A model generated the notes under the pieces. It did no database searches and was not told the origin of the DNA. It saw only the letters and a program-made list of their open reading frames with translations. This document shows, piece after piece, positions 1 through 5,846 of a DNA stretch of 9,409 nucleotides. Positions within the stretch are counted from its first letter, which is position 1, and every line of letters begins with the position of its first letter. The position numbers and the translations under genes were made by a program. Source of the stretch: Desulfurococcales archaeon (GTDB taxonomy: Archaea; Thermoproteota; Thermoprotei_A; Sulfolobales; Desulfurococcaceae). The stretch lies in the NCBI GenBank assembly GCA_027028805.1, contig JALVHX010000180.1:1-9409 (forward strand), in the 5' to 3' direction.

Positions 1-1021
1 GCGTCTCCTCTATGCCCCGCAGCTTTATGCCCAGGTATTCCGCGAGCTCCGCTATGCGCCAGGGCTCAGGCCTCAATGGATCCTCTAGGCCTGGTAGAGG
101 AGGCATGTGGTGGCATCTCCTGCCATGAGTATATAGGTTGGCCATGCATGCCTGTGGGAACACTATGAGACCTGTCCTCGAAGCCATTGCTGCGAGACGC
201 GTCTTGATATCCCTTATATATACTGGTAGCTGCTCCCGCTGCCTGGGGCGTCTCCTCAGCCTCCTCTCTATCTCGCCGGTGTCGAGGCCCGCGGCTCTAA
301 GCCTCGCGAGTATTCCCGGCGTAACCCTGAGCCCTCCCAGCACAACGGCTGTCGCGCCGTTTTCTGCGGCTGCCCTGAAAACCTGCTCCGCCTCCTCATC
401 GTTTACGCCAGGTATTATGGGTCTGTAGAAGAGTATTGGTTTCAGGCCCTTCTCTCCCAGGATCCTTATTGTTTCAAGTCTTTCTCTGGGAGGAGGAGCG
501 TTGGGCTCTAGGATATGTGCTTTTCTAAGCGATATAATGGTTATGAGAGGGCTTATGCCTGGATCAGCTCTCTTCAGCCTCTCCGCGTCCCCGGGGCCTA
601 GCCTGGCCTTGGTCGAGAACTGGATCGGGTTTTTGAGGTAGCCCGCTATGGCCTCTATGTACTCGATGGCCCTCTGCCTTGTCTCGGGGAGAAATGGCTC
701 TGTCACGCTTCCGATAGCCACTAGTGTGCCCCTGGGGCCGGGTATGAAGTATGGGTTTGAGAGGAGCGCGTATACTAGCTGGAGGGGGGACAGGGGGTAG
801 GGCGTGGCTTTTCCCGGGAACCCCATGTCGTATATGTAGCAGTATATGCATCCCAGGGGACACCCTATCCCCGTGTGCACCGTCATGCCGCAGGGCCTCG
901 GGGGGCGGCGGGCGTGGTGGTCGTTCTCGGCGTTTCTCCTCTCCTCGTCTCCGAGCATACCGGCTATCTTCTCCCTCAGCCTCTGCTTAGCAGCAAGCCT
1001 CTCTATCAACGGGTTGGCCAC
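1..1021 (-). CDS. Radical SAM protein, SplB/COG1533-like, 3' end cut by window edge
   Basis: Reading the minus strand from a GTG at 1021-1019 gives 340 residues with no stop before the left edge, so the C terminus is missing. The radical SAM motif CxxxCxxC (C-PLG-C-IY-C) falls at residues 54, 58 and 61 and should hold a [4Fe-4S] cluster that cleaves S-adenosylmethionine. Further along are a SVTEP segment, APPPRERLETIRIL, PIIPGVND, and a C-terminal cysteine/histidine patch (Cys292, Cys303, His304, His305). The APxxxRxxxxxxL and PIIPGxND pattern resembles the COG1533 group related to spore photoproduct lyase; that assignment is from memory and the substrate is unknown. The GTG start is chosen because a G-rich site (1036-1031) lies 9 bases upstream and an AT-rich promoter lies about 45 bases upstream. 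The frame stays open further upstream without a better start. Confidence 0.85.
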   Translation of the reverse strand, partial: MANPLIERLAAKQRLREKIAGMLGDEERRNAENDHHARRPPRPCGMTVHTGIGCPLGCIYCYIYDMGFPGKATPYPLSPLQLVYALLSNPYFIPGPRGTLVAIGSVTEPFLPETRQRAIEYIEAIAGYLKNPIQFSTKARLGPGDAERLKRADPGISPLITIISLRKAHILEPNAPPPRERLETIRILGEKGLKPILFYRPIIPGVNDEEAEQVFRAAAENGATAVVLGGLRVTPGILARLRAAGLDTGEIERRLRRRPRQREQLPVYIRDIKTRLAAMASRTGLIVFPQACMANLYTHGRRCHHMPPLPGLEDPLRPEPWRIAELAEYLGIKLRGIEET

Positions 1022-1063
1022 TGCTACCCGCCCCCCTTCCGCGGGAGTGGCTTCTCCCCGGCC

Positions 1064-1076
1064 CCTATATTTATTG
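1064..1076. promoter_or_regulatory. Shared divergent TATA region
   Basis: CCTATATTTATTG is the only AT-rich stretch between the radical SAM gene (-) and the glycosyltransferase gene (+). Read on either strand it resembles an archaeal TATA box. Counting about 26 bases downstream puts the plus-strand start point near 1097, almost at the GTG at 1101, which would be a leaderless mRNA. On the minus strand the start point falls near 1043, leaving a leader of about 20 bases that contains the G-rich ribosome site. The placement is inferred from spacing only. Confidence 0.5.
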
Positions 1077-1100
1077 ATGATAACTGTGGAGAATAATAGG

Positions 1101-2114
1101 GTGCATGGGGGTGCCGCCGCGGTGCCGCGTCGGTGTGCACGGAGGGTACTGCTGGTCTCGTGGAGGGAGTGTAGGGAGTACTGTGAGGGGCTTAGGCTTG
1201 TGTTGGAGAGTCTGAGGGAGAAACATGTCTGTTACAGTGTCTTAGAGGAGGATGGGGGCGGCGGTGTCTCGTGGCTTCTCCGGGCGGTTGCCTCGGCTGC
1301 TGGATACGACACGGTGCATCTATGCGGCTACCCCTCGAGGCTTGCCGCAGCTGTTCTTCTCCTGCTCTTTGTCCCCGGCGTTAAACGTGTCGTTGTCTCT
1401 ATTCCTCCCCTGCCCTCCGCCTATCCGCTGGGCTACTATAGGTATTCCTCTCTCTTCCTCGGCTGGCTTCTCTTCATGCACCGAGTGATCGGTAGGGCTG
1501 TGAGGTTCGTTCTGCCCTCGCCTTATGAGGGATACCTTGTTGCGAGCACTATTCATTGGGCTAAACGCGTATACGTGCCCGCGTTCTTCGTGAAGGAGAG
1601 GAGGGAGCGGTTCAACTGGAAGGTGGATATGGAGAAGATCACTATCCTCGCGTATCTCGCTGGCGAGCGCGACCCCGGGTTCCTCTACGAGCTCCTTGAG
1701 AACCTCTATGACGTGGAGATACCTGCCCGCATAGTTCTCCTGGTGGACGACGAGCCCTGCCCCGATAACCCCTTCATAACCTGTATCAGGGGCGACGCAG
1801 AGGCCTTGATGGAGCATGTATCGCTCGTCTACATACCCGGGGCGGGGAGGAGCTCTAACAGGGTTCTGCTACAAGCCCTGATGAACGGCAAGCCCGTTGT
1901 TACCGGTAAGAGGCTCGGTATGGCTCTCCTGCATAGCGAGAAAGGGCTAGTGGTGACGCTTGATGACCCATTCAACCCCGAGCACGTGGCGTCCGCGATA
2001 CTGGACTTCGTGAACAGCCTGGACAGGTATAGGAGAGCCATAGTAGACTACAAGTTCGCCCATCCAGGGCCCCGCGAGCTGGCCCCTCATCTCAGATACC
2101 TCGCCTACGACTAG
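1101..2114 (+). CDS. Divergent GT-B (glycosyltransferase group 1-like) protein
   Basis: The 337-residue protein has the outline of a GT-B glycosyltransferase. An N-terminal Rossmann-like half has its first strand at RRVLLVS (residues 14-20) and HLCGYPSRLAAAVLLLL at 73-89. A linker is followed by a C-terminal nucleotide-sugar half with the conserved stretch LLQALMNGKPVVTG (256-269) and a GLVV-DDP-AIL tail. Such enzymes usually move a sugar from a nucleotide-sugar donor to a lipid, protein or glycan at the inner membrane face; the substrate cannot be read here. The family's EX7E motif is not kept: the expected glutamates align with Arg250 and Gln258. The frame is open far upstream (back to 846), but that part overlaps the opposite-strand radical SAM gene. 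GTG 1101 was preferred by promoter spacing; GTG 1122 and ATG 1077 are alternatives. Confidence 0.7.
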   Translation: MHGGAAAVPRRCARRVLLVSWRECREYCEGLRLVLESLREKHVCYSVLEEDGGGGVSWLLRAVASAAGYDTVHLCGYPSRLAAAVLLLLFVPGVKRVVVSIPPLPSAYPLGYYRYSSLFLGWLLFMHRVIGRAVRFVLPSPYEGYLVASTIHWAKRVYVPAFFVKERRERFNWKVDMEKITILAYLAGERDPGFLYELLENLYDVEIPARIVLLVDDEPCPDNPFITCIRGDAEALMEHVSLVYIPGAGRSSNRVLLQALMNGKPVVTGKRLGMALLHSEKGLVVTLDDPFNPEHVASAILDFVNSLDRYRRAIVDYKFAHPGPRELAPHLRYLAYD

Positions 2115-2175
2115 GCCACGTCCCCCCGGGATCGGGGCGGGGGAGAGAAGGGCTCAGCTGTAGCCATTAAGCCAT

Positions 2176-2243
2176 CCCCGCGGGGCCGCGGAGGCCCCGG
2201 TGCGCGGGGTTTGCTTCCGGCGCGCTCATCATCGCTTATTTTT
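2176..2243 (+). terminator. GC-rich hairpin plus T-run between convergent genes
   Basis: CCCCGC and GGGGCC (2176-2187) pair with GGCCCC (2193-2198) and GCGGGG (2204-2209), giving two stacked 6-bp stems with a 5-base bulge and a 5-base loop. TTT follows at 2210 and a run of five T at 2239-2243. The element sits about 60 bases after the glycosyltransferase stop, where the convergent nuclease operon also ends. Archaeal termination depends mainly on T-runs, so the T-run may matter more than the hairpin. Confidence 0.4.
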
Positions 2244-2261
2244 CCAGGGATAAATACCTGG
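2244..2261. repeat. Small inverted repeat at the 3' end of the nuclease gene
   Basis: CCAGG (2244-2248) and CCTGG (2257-2261) flank the AT-rich loop GATAAATA, just downstream of the nuclease stop on the minus strand. It could mark the 3' end of the mtnP-nuclease transcript, but no T-run follows it on the minus strand, so termination is unproven. Confidence 0.35.
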
Positions 2262-2264
2262 GCT

Positions 2265-2978
2265 CTACGGCGCCCCTATATTGTCTCCCGGCCCCCGTGT
2301 CTCCTCTGCGCAGTGCTTCAGTATCTCCTCTAGTATCCTGAGCTTGTGGGAGAGAAGTATTATGGATGCATGGTATCTGAGCATATAGTATTGTTTATAG
2401 TGTCTGGGAAATATCCCCTTGTTCCTCATCCTGTCAAGGATTTTGCCCAGCTCCTTCACCTTCATGGATAGCTTCTCCGCTGCCGCCGCTATATGGGTTG
2501 ACGATGCCACGGCTTCTATGACTCTCTTCTCCTCCGGCGTAATTGGCGGCGGGTTGGCTAGGGCTGTCAGGGTCTCCGCTAGAAGGGATCCTATGGCTTC
2601 CCTTATAAGGGTCTCCAGCTCCTCGGCCTCTACCAGGTAGTAGTCGCTTAGCTGTATGATCTTGACGCCGAGCTTCTCGGCTAGGGCGGCCGCCGCGTCG
2701 TCGGCGTATCCCTTGGCCACGACCAGGGGCTTGGCTCCCAGGAGGTGCGCGTTGACATAGGCCTGTCTTACGCCAGTGATATCTATGCGGCCCGCCTTGA
2801 TCTCGACCGCGTATCTCTCACCCTCCTCGTCCTCGGCGACCGCGTCTATCTCCGCTATCTCGGTGCCGTCCACGCGTATCTTGACGTGTGTATCTATTAT
2901 CTTGTAGCCGAGCTGCTCGAGCAGGGAGAGCGCTATTCTCTCGCTGCTCCTCCATTTACGCTGGCCCGATATGGTCAA
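2265..2978 (-). CDS. PD-(D/E)xK (RecB-like) nuclease with C-terminal HTH-like domain
   Basis: The 237-residue protein begins with a helix carrying Glu14. It then shows the restriction-endonuclease-like core AEIDAVAED (Asp45), YAVEIKAG (Glu59-Ile-Lys61) and RQAYVNA (Gln72). This is the D...ExK...Q layout of the metal-dependent nuclease fold that archaeal genomes label RecB-like. Residues 146-190 (ITPEEKRVIEA through MRNKGIF) look like a winged-helix or HTH domain, and the tail is predicted helical. It probably cuts or binds DNA, but target and pathway are not visible. The start is TTG at 2978-2976, overlapping the TGA stop of mtnP as TTGA, so the two genes are likely co-transcribed and translationally coupled. 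Purine-rich sites (GGGGGAG and GGGG) lie just upstream inside mtnP. The nuclease core is well supported by motifs; activity and the HTH call are inference. Confidence 0.8.
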   Translation of the reverse strand: MTISGQRKWRSSERIALSLLEQLGYKIIDTHVKIRVDGTEIAEIDAVAEDEEGERYAVEIKAGRIDITGVRQAYVNAHLLGAKPLVVAKGYADDAAAALAEKLGVKIIQLSDYYLVEAEELETLIREAIGSLLAETLTALANPPPITPEEKRVIEAVASSTHIAAAAEKLSMKVKELGKILDRMRNKGIFPRHYKQYYMLRYHASIILLSHKLRILEEILKHCAEETRGPGDNIGAP

Positions 2979-3721
2979 TTCCCCTGTCTCCCCCGGGCCT
3001 CCTCGGCGAAGACCTCTAGCACCGCCTTGGCCGCCTTGTTTATTCTCTCACGGAGCTCCTCGCTAGTGGCGAGCTCCTGTTTCTCGCTCAACAGGTTGTC
3101 GCTCACTATTAGTACACAGGCGGTTTCCCAGCCCCTCATCCAGCCGAGGCCGAAGAGGGCGGCGCACTCCATCTCCACCGCGATCACTCCTCTCCTGCTC
3201 CACTTCTCCGCGAACCCCGGATCCTCTGCATAGAAGGCGTCGCTGCTGAACACCGGGCCTATCCAGGGCTTCTCGCCGAGCGTGTACAGCTTCTCTATTA
3301 TACGGGTGGTCAGCCTCGGTGATGGAGACGTGGCCATGCAGGCGTCGGGAACATATTGTCCTATAGCGTTTCCCCCGCGGGGATACGCGGCACCCGTCGC
3401 CACAACTATGTCGCCTATCCCCATATCTCTTACCATGCCGCCTGTCGTGCCCAGCCTGACAATGGTCTTGGCCCCCAGCATCCCCAGCTCCTCGAAAACT
3501 ATCGCCGCAGAGGCCCCGCCCATGCCATGGGTAGCGACTGTGACGGGGACGCCGCGGTAGCTGCCGGTGACCGTTAAAAGCCCGCGGTGCTCGTTGACAA
3601 TCCTTACATCCTCGAGCATCTCAGACAATATACGGACCCTCCCGGGGTCGCCGACAGCGATAACCCTCTCAGCCACATCGCCTCTACGCGCGAGAATATG
3701 GAACGGGGGCTGACCCACCAT
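2975..3721 (-). CDS. mtnP: S-methyl-5'-thioadenosine phosphorylase (PNP/UDP family)
   Basis: This enzyme splits methylthioadenosine with phosphate into adenine and methylthioribose-1-phosphate in the cytoplasm; Sulfolobus relatives also accept purine nucleosides. The 248-residue sequence follows the Sulfolobus hexameric enzyme closely as I remember it. The phosphate-binding GDPGR is at 24-28, THGMGG at 64-69, RLGTTGG at 89-95, FSSDAFYAED at 158-167, the nucleoside-binding EMEC at 183-186, and SDN at 207-209. Cys128 (DACMA) matches the region where the Sulfolobus enzyme forms an intersubunit disulfide. The ATG at 3721 is chosen because it aligns with the Sulfolobus N terminus and has GGTGG six bases upstream; an in-frame GTG at 3736 would add five residues. 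It is first in a two-gene operon with the nuclease. Guanosine or inosine phosphorylase activity is the main alternative. Confidence 0.93.
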   Translation of the reverse strand: MVGQPPFHILARRGDVAERVIAVGDPGRVRILSEMLEDVRIVNEHRGLLTVTGSYRGVPVTVATHGMGGASAAIVFEELGMLGAKTIVRLGTTGGMVRDMGIGDIVVATGAAYPRGGNAIGQYVPDACMATSPSPRLTTRIIEKLYTLGEKPWIGPVFSSDAFYAEDPGFAEKWSRRGVIAVEMECAALFGLGWMRGWETACVLIVSDNLLSEKQELATSEELRERINKAAKAVLEVFAEEARGRQGN

Positions 3722-3764
3722 GCCCTGCCACCACACGCTCCCTGATCCAGATAATCAATATTTT

Positions 3765-3773
3765 CTTTATAAT
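3765..3773 (-). promoter_or_regulatory. TATA box for mtnP
   Basis: The minus strand reads ATTATAAAG here, in the AT-rich patch 3751-3790. The centre is about 48 bases from the ATG at 3721, predicting a transcript start near 3742 and a leader of about 20 bases that includes GGTGG. The patch could also act on the plus strand (CTTTATAAT) with a start near 3795, ahead of the structured gap. Confidence 0.55.
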
Positions 3774-3812
3774 GCATTAATAATCTAGTTCCATTCCCTG
3801 CTATTTAATAAC

Positions 3813-3853
3813 TCGTGGACGAGCTCCCCGGTCCCAGGACACCGTGTCCACGA
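3813..3853 (+). repeat. Inverted repeat with 8-bp arms (RNA stem or operator)
   Basis: TCGTGGAC (3813-3820) is the exact reverse complement of GTCCACGA (3846-3853). Inside, CGGT (3829-3832) pairs with ACCG (3841-3844). Two shorter, competing palindromes lie in the same stretch: CTCGT-GG-ACGAG (3812-3823) and GGACAC-C-GTGTCC (3837-3849). This could be a folded RNA or a regulator binding site for the divergent promoter region; the sequence alone does not decide. Confidence 0.45.
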
Positions 3854-3881
3854 TAACCTAGCCTATTCGGGAACCGTTGCC

Positions 3882-3937
3882 GATACTATAATGCCGCCAG
3901 GATGCCGTGAAACGGCGTAGTATCAGGGGTCTGGCGG
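3882..3937 (+). ncRNA. Candidate structured RNA with mutually exclusive stems
   Basis: Three pairings overlap here. GATACTA (3882-3888) pairs with TAGTATC (3918-3924). CCGCCAG (3894-3900) pairs with CTGGCGG (3931-3937). A small hairpin GCCGT-GAA-ACGGC spans 3904-3916. The two long stems cannot form together without a pseudoknot, while the small hairpin fits inside either. That pattern suits a switching leader or a compact non-coding RNA. The 29-codon micro-ORF starts inside the small hairpin. I recognise no known RNA family, so this is a structural observation only. Confidence 0.3.
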
Positions 3938-3996
3938 TGTTCATAGCGTTCGACGAGGACGCCGGCGAGCCCGCCGGCTATGCTTATGGGGAATAA
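3907..3996 (+). CDS. Possible micro-ORF, 29 aa, unknown
   Basis: A GTG at 3907 opens a 29-codon frame ending at TAA 3994-3996. The peptide starts MKRRSIRG, continues with the hydrophobic AVFIAF, and ends with the acidic, glycine-rich DEDAGEPAGYAYGE. Codon choice (ATA, AGG, many G/C third positions) matches the neighbouring genes, which favours real coding. AGGAT lies just upstream of the GTG, and ACTATAAT at 3885-3892 resembles a TATA box but is too close for the usual spacing. A stop (TAA 3889) prevents extension upstream. It may instead be a fragment of an older gene or chance. No family recognised. Confidence 0.3.
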   Translation: MKRRSIRGLAVFIAFDEDAGEPAGYAYGE

Positions 3997-4037
3997 AGGG
4001 TTGATGCCTATGGGGAGGAGATACGGCTGCGTGTACA

Positions 4038-4187
4038 ATGGCCGTTAAGAAGATGTCGTCTGGGAAGAAGGATGAGGAGGCTCCCCTCGAGAACAATTAT
4101 GAGCAGTGTCCACGCCATAATGCTTGGCACGCCGTGAAGAGGGCTGAGCGGTTCTACGTGGAACACGGGTTCATCGTCTTAATGTAA
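4038..4187 (+). CDS. Small hypothetical protein, 49 aa
   Basis: ATG at 4038 opens a 49-codon frame ending with TAA at 4185-4187. The peptide has a lysine-rich start (MAVKKMSSGKKDEEAP) and a more ordered C-terminal half with CPRHNAWHAVKRAERF followed by YVEHGFIV. Cys24, His27, His31 and His43 could bind a metal, though only one cysteine is present. The charged amphipathic pattern looks like protein rather than random translation. A strong purine site, GGGGAGGAG (4012-4020), lies 17 bases upstream, farther than usual. It follows the 29-codon frame by 41 bases and may share its transcript. The T-run at 4240-4244 could end this unit. I do not recognise the family. Confidence 0.5.
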   Translation: MAVKKMSSGKKDEEAPLENNYEQCPRHNAWHAVKRAERFYVEHGFIVLM

Positions 4188-4228
4188 AATAGCCTGTGTA
4201 TATAGTGGCGGCGGTGTAAGGCCGTGGT

Positions 4229-4244
4229 AAAAGGGGATATTTTT
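4229..4244. terminator. T-runs between convergent transcripts
   Basis: The plus strand has GATATTTTTG with five T at 4240-4244, after the 49-codon frame. The minus strand reads CCCCTTTT at 4236-4229, about 30 bases after the DUF35 stop. Archaeal RNA polymerase often stops at such T-runs, so both converging units could end here. Confidence 0.4.
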
Positions 4245-4265
4245 GCGCCGGGCCCCGTGTTTCCA

Positions 4266-4685
4266 TTAGACCTGTTTTATCGGCGGCCTATATGTTATCG
4301 CGTAGTGTATTAGCCCCGCCTCTCCGTCCTCTCTTATGCGGCGCAGCACCGGCTCAAGTATCATTCCGCGGGATAGCTCCGAGGGCTCTGCGTCAACTAT
4401 TCTTGTGAGGAGCCTTGCCTTGGTGTCGAGGGTCTCAACGATCCCTATTATCAGTGGGCGGTGCTCCTCGTATCCCTCCACGGGTACATGGATCACGGTC
4501 CATGTTATGAGCCTCGCCTTCTCGTCGATGAGCTCTATTTTCTCGAGCTTATCTGATCCACAGTAGCGGCACACGGGGCCGGGCGGATAGTTTACCCGGC
4601 CACAGCTCAGGCACCTGGCCGCCTCGAGCCTATAGTATTTCTTCCTCTCCCGCCAGGCCCTTGGAACAGAGTAGTTCATGGGCAT
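4266..4685 (-). CDS. DUF35 Zn-ribbon/OB-fold protein, HMG-CoA synthase partner
   Basis: This 139-residue protein has the DUF35 layout. An N-terminal helix (PRAWRERKKYYRLEA) is followed by a zinc ribbon with Cys25, Cys28, Cys39 and Cys42 (CLSCG and CRYCG), then an OB-fold from about residue 58 (ITWTVIHVPVEGY, PLIIGIVETLD, LLTRIVDAE). In archaea such proteins bridge thiolase and HMG-CoA synthase, helping acetoacetyl-CoA pass between the two sites in the mevalonate pathway; that role is known for the family, not shown here. It lies 27 bases after the HMG-CoA synthase stop on the same strand, so the two are probably co-transcribed. GGATGG stands 7 bases before ATG 4685, and GAGG stands 7 bases before a second ATG at 4679, so either could be used. 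No thiolase gene is adjacent. Confidence 0.9.
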   Translation of the reverse strand: MPMNYSVPRAWRERKKYYRLEAARCLSCGRVNYPPGPVCRYCGSDKLEKIELIDEKARLITWTVIHVPVEGYEEHRPLIIGIVETLDTKARLLTRIVDAEPSELSRGMILEPVLRRIREDGEAGLIHYAITYRPPIKQV

Positions 4686-4712
4686 GCCTCATCCATCCCC
4701 CCGGGGAGCTGT

Positions 4713-5765
4713 TCATCTTATGCGTTTTATAAGCCCCCTGTGCTTCGCGTAGAGGGCGTAGTCTATCTTCTTTTTCCTCTCAAGGTAATCATCCACCGTC
4801 GGGGCGAGCGTCTGCTTCTCCAGAACCTTCTCCGTAACCCTTATGGCGTAGGCGTCGCTTCCCGCGCCGCTTCCGAACGGCGCCAGGAGTATGGTGTCGC
4901 CGGGATTAGCTATGTCGAGTATCCTAGACAATCCTATTAGGGCGGAGGAGTTGTAGCTGTTCCCTATATAGGGGGTGACCAGGCCCGGCAACACCTTCTC
5001 CTTGGGGAACCCGAGCATCTTGGCTACGCGGAGCGGGAAGGTGCCGTTAGGCTGGTGGAATACGGCGTATGTGAAGTCTTCGGGGCCTAGGCCTGTTTTC
5101 TCGAACAAGCCCTTGACAGCGCTCACTATGTGGTGGAAATAAGCTGGGGCCCCCGTGAAGCCCTCCCCGTGGAGGGGGTAGGGCTGATGGGCTCTTCTCC
5201 AGAAGTCGGGTGTATCGGTCACATATGTATAGCTGTCCTCTATGACCGCGGCTGCCTCGGAGCCCGGGCCAACTATGAGGGCTGTGGCGGCGGATGCCGC
5301 GGTGTACTCGAGCACGTCGCCGGGGTTGGCCTGGGCGGTGTCGCTTCCTATAACCAGCGCGTACCTGACCAGCCCCGAGGAGACCGCGGCGAGGCTTATG
5401 CGGAGCGCCTCGCTGGCGGCCCTGCACGCGAACTCCATGTCGGAGGCCATTGTGACAGGGGTTATCCCGAGGGCCTCGGCGAGGATCGTGGCGGATGGCT
5501 TGACGGCGTAGGGCTTGGACTCCGTGCCGAACCATACGGCGCCGATCAACGAGGGGTCTATGCCGGCTCTCCTCAAAGCGTTTCTAGCCGCCTCCCAGCC
5601 CATCGTCACAGAGTCCTCGTCGCGGCCCGCAACAGCCTTCTCCCTCACGTTGAGGCTGCTAGGCATCTCGGGCTGGAAGCCCCAGACACGCGTGATCTCG
5701 TCGAGGGGGAGCCTGTTGAGGGGTATATAGCTCCCCCACCCAACTATGCCGGGCTTATCCACCAA
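4713..5765 (-). CDS. Hydroxymethylglutaryl-CoA synthase, archaeal type
   Basis: This enzyme condenses acetyl-CoA with acetoacetyl-CoA to HMG-CoA, the second step of the mevalonate route to archaeal lipids. The 350-residue protein has the usual archaeal length and motifs. [10 protein letters not shown] opens a thiolase-like fold. DEDSVTM carries a candidate catalytic Glu50, and [10 protein letters not shown] carries the acyl-accepting Cys114. [15 protein letters not shown] and TPDFWRR follow, then [18 protein letters not shown] with His237, and a GSGAGSDAY tail. The start is TTG 5765 with GGTGAT five bases upstream, a very good match to the 16S tail; GTG 5762 directly after it is also possible. 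The next gene downstream is its DUF35 partner. The dppF gene ends 81 bases upstream, and that spacer has a 6-bp-arm inverted repeat. Confidence 0.96.
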   Translation of the reverse strand: MVDKPGIVGWGSYIPLNRLPLDEITRVWGFQPEMPSSLNVREKAVAGRDEDSVTMGWEAARNALRRAGIDPSLIGAVWFGTESKPYAVKPSATILAEALGITPVTMASDMEFACRAASEALRISLAAVSSGLVRYALVIGSDTAQANPGDVLEYTAASAATALIVGPGSEAAAVIEDSYTYVTDTPDFWRRAHQPYPLHGEGFTGAPAYFHHIVSAVKGLFEKTGLGPEDFTYAVFHQPNGTFPLRVAKMLGFPKEKVLPGLVTPYIGNSYNSSALIGLSRILDIANPGDTILLAPFGSGAGSDAYAIRVTEKVLEKQTLAPTVDDYLERKKKIDYALYAKHRGLIKRIR

Positions 5766-5798
5766 GACGTATCACCAGGAGACAAGCGTGTTTCCCGA

Positions 5799-5814
5799 AA
5801 GCCTTTACAGGCTT
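5799..5814. repeat. Inverted repeat in the HMG-CoA synthase leader
   Basis: AAGCCT (5799-5804) and AGGCTT (5809-5814) flank TTAC. It sits between the dppF stop and the HMG-CoA synthase start. On the minus strand TCTTTTC (5824-5818) precedes it, so this could be the 3' end of the dppDF transcript or an operator for the lipid genes. No clear TATA box is seen here. Confidence 0.4.
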
Positions 5815-5846
5815 GTGAAAAGACCGGGGCGGCGCAGGGTTGCCCG

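Larger units (their letters stand above)
3722..4265. other. Gap between mtnP and the DUF35 gene
   Basis: This 544-base stretch holds no large gene. From left to right it contains the mtnP promoter patch (3751-3790), a second AT-rich patch (3801-3810), the inverted repeats of 3813-3937, two possible plus-strand micro-ORFs, and a near-exact repeat of ATGCYTATGGGGA at 3980-3992 and 4004-4016. At the right end, T5 (4240-4244) and, on the minus strand, CCCCTTTT (4236-4229) are candidate terminators for plus and minus transcripts. I see no tRNA, insertion sequence or CRISPR repeat. Confidence 0.6.

Noticed and set aside
846..1100. N-terminal extension of the glycosyltransferase frame back to ATG 846
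   Set aside because: It overlaps the radical SAM gene on the other strand, crosses the shared promoter and gives low-complexity Ser/Arg/Pro-rich peptide; chance open frame.
2157..2232. C/D box RNA on the minus strand (GATGATGA near 2232, CTGA near 2157)
   Set aside because: The boxes are about 75 bases apart, and no D' and C' boxes at the usual 12-base spacing are visible.
3882..3924. Mini tRNA-like fold with a 7-bp acceptor-like stem
   Set aside because: Only 43 bases with a 3-base loop; no anticodon or T-loop signature.
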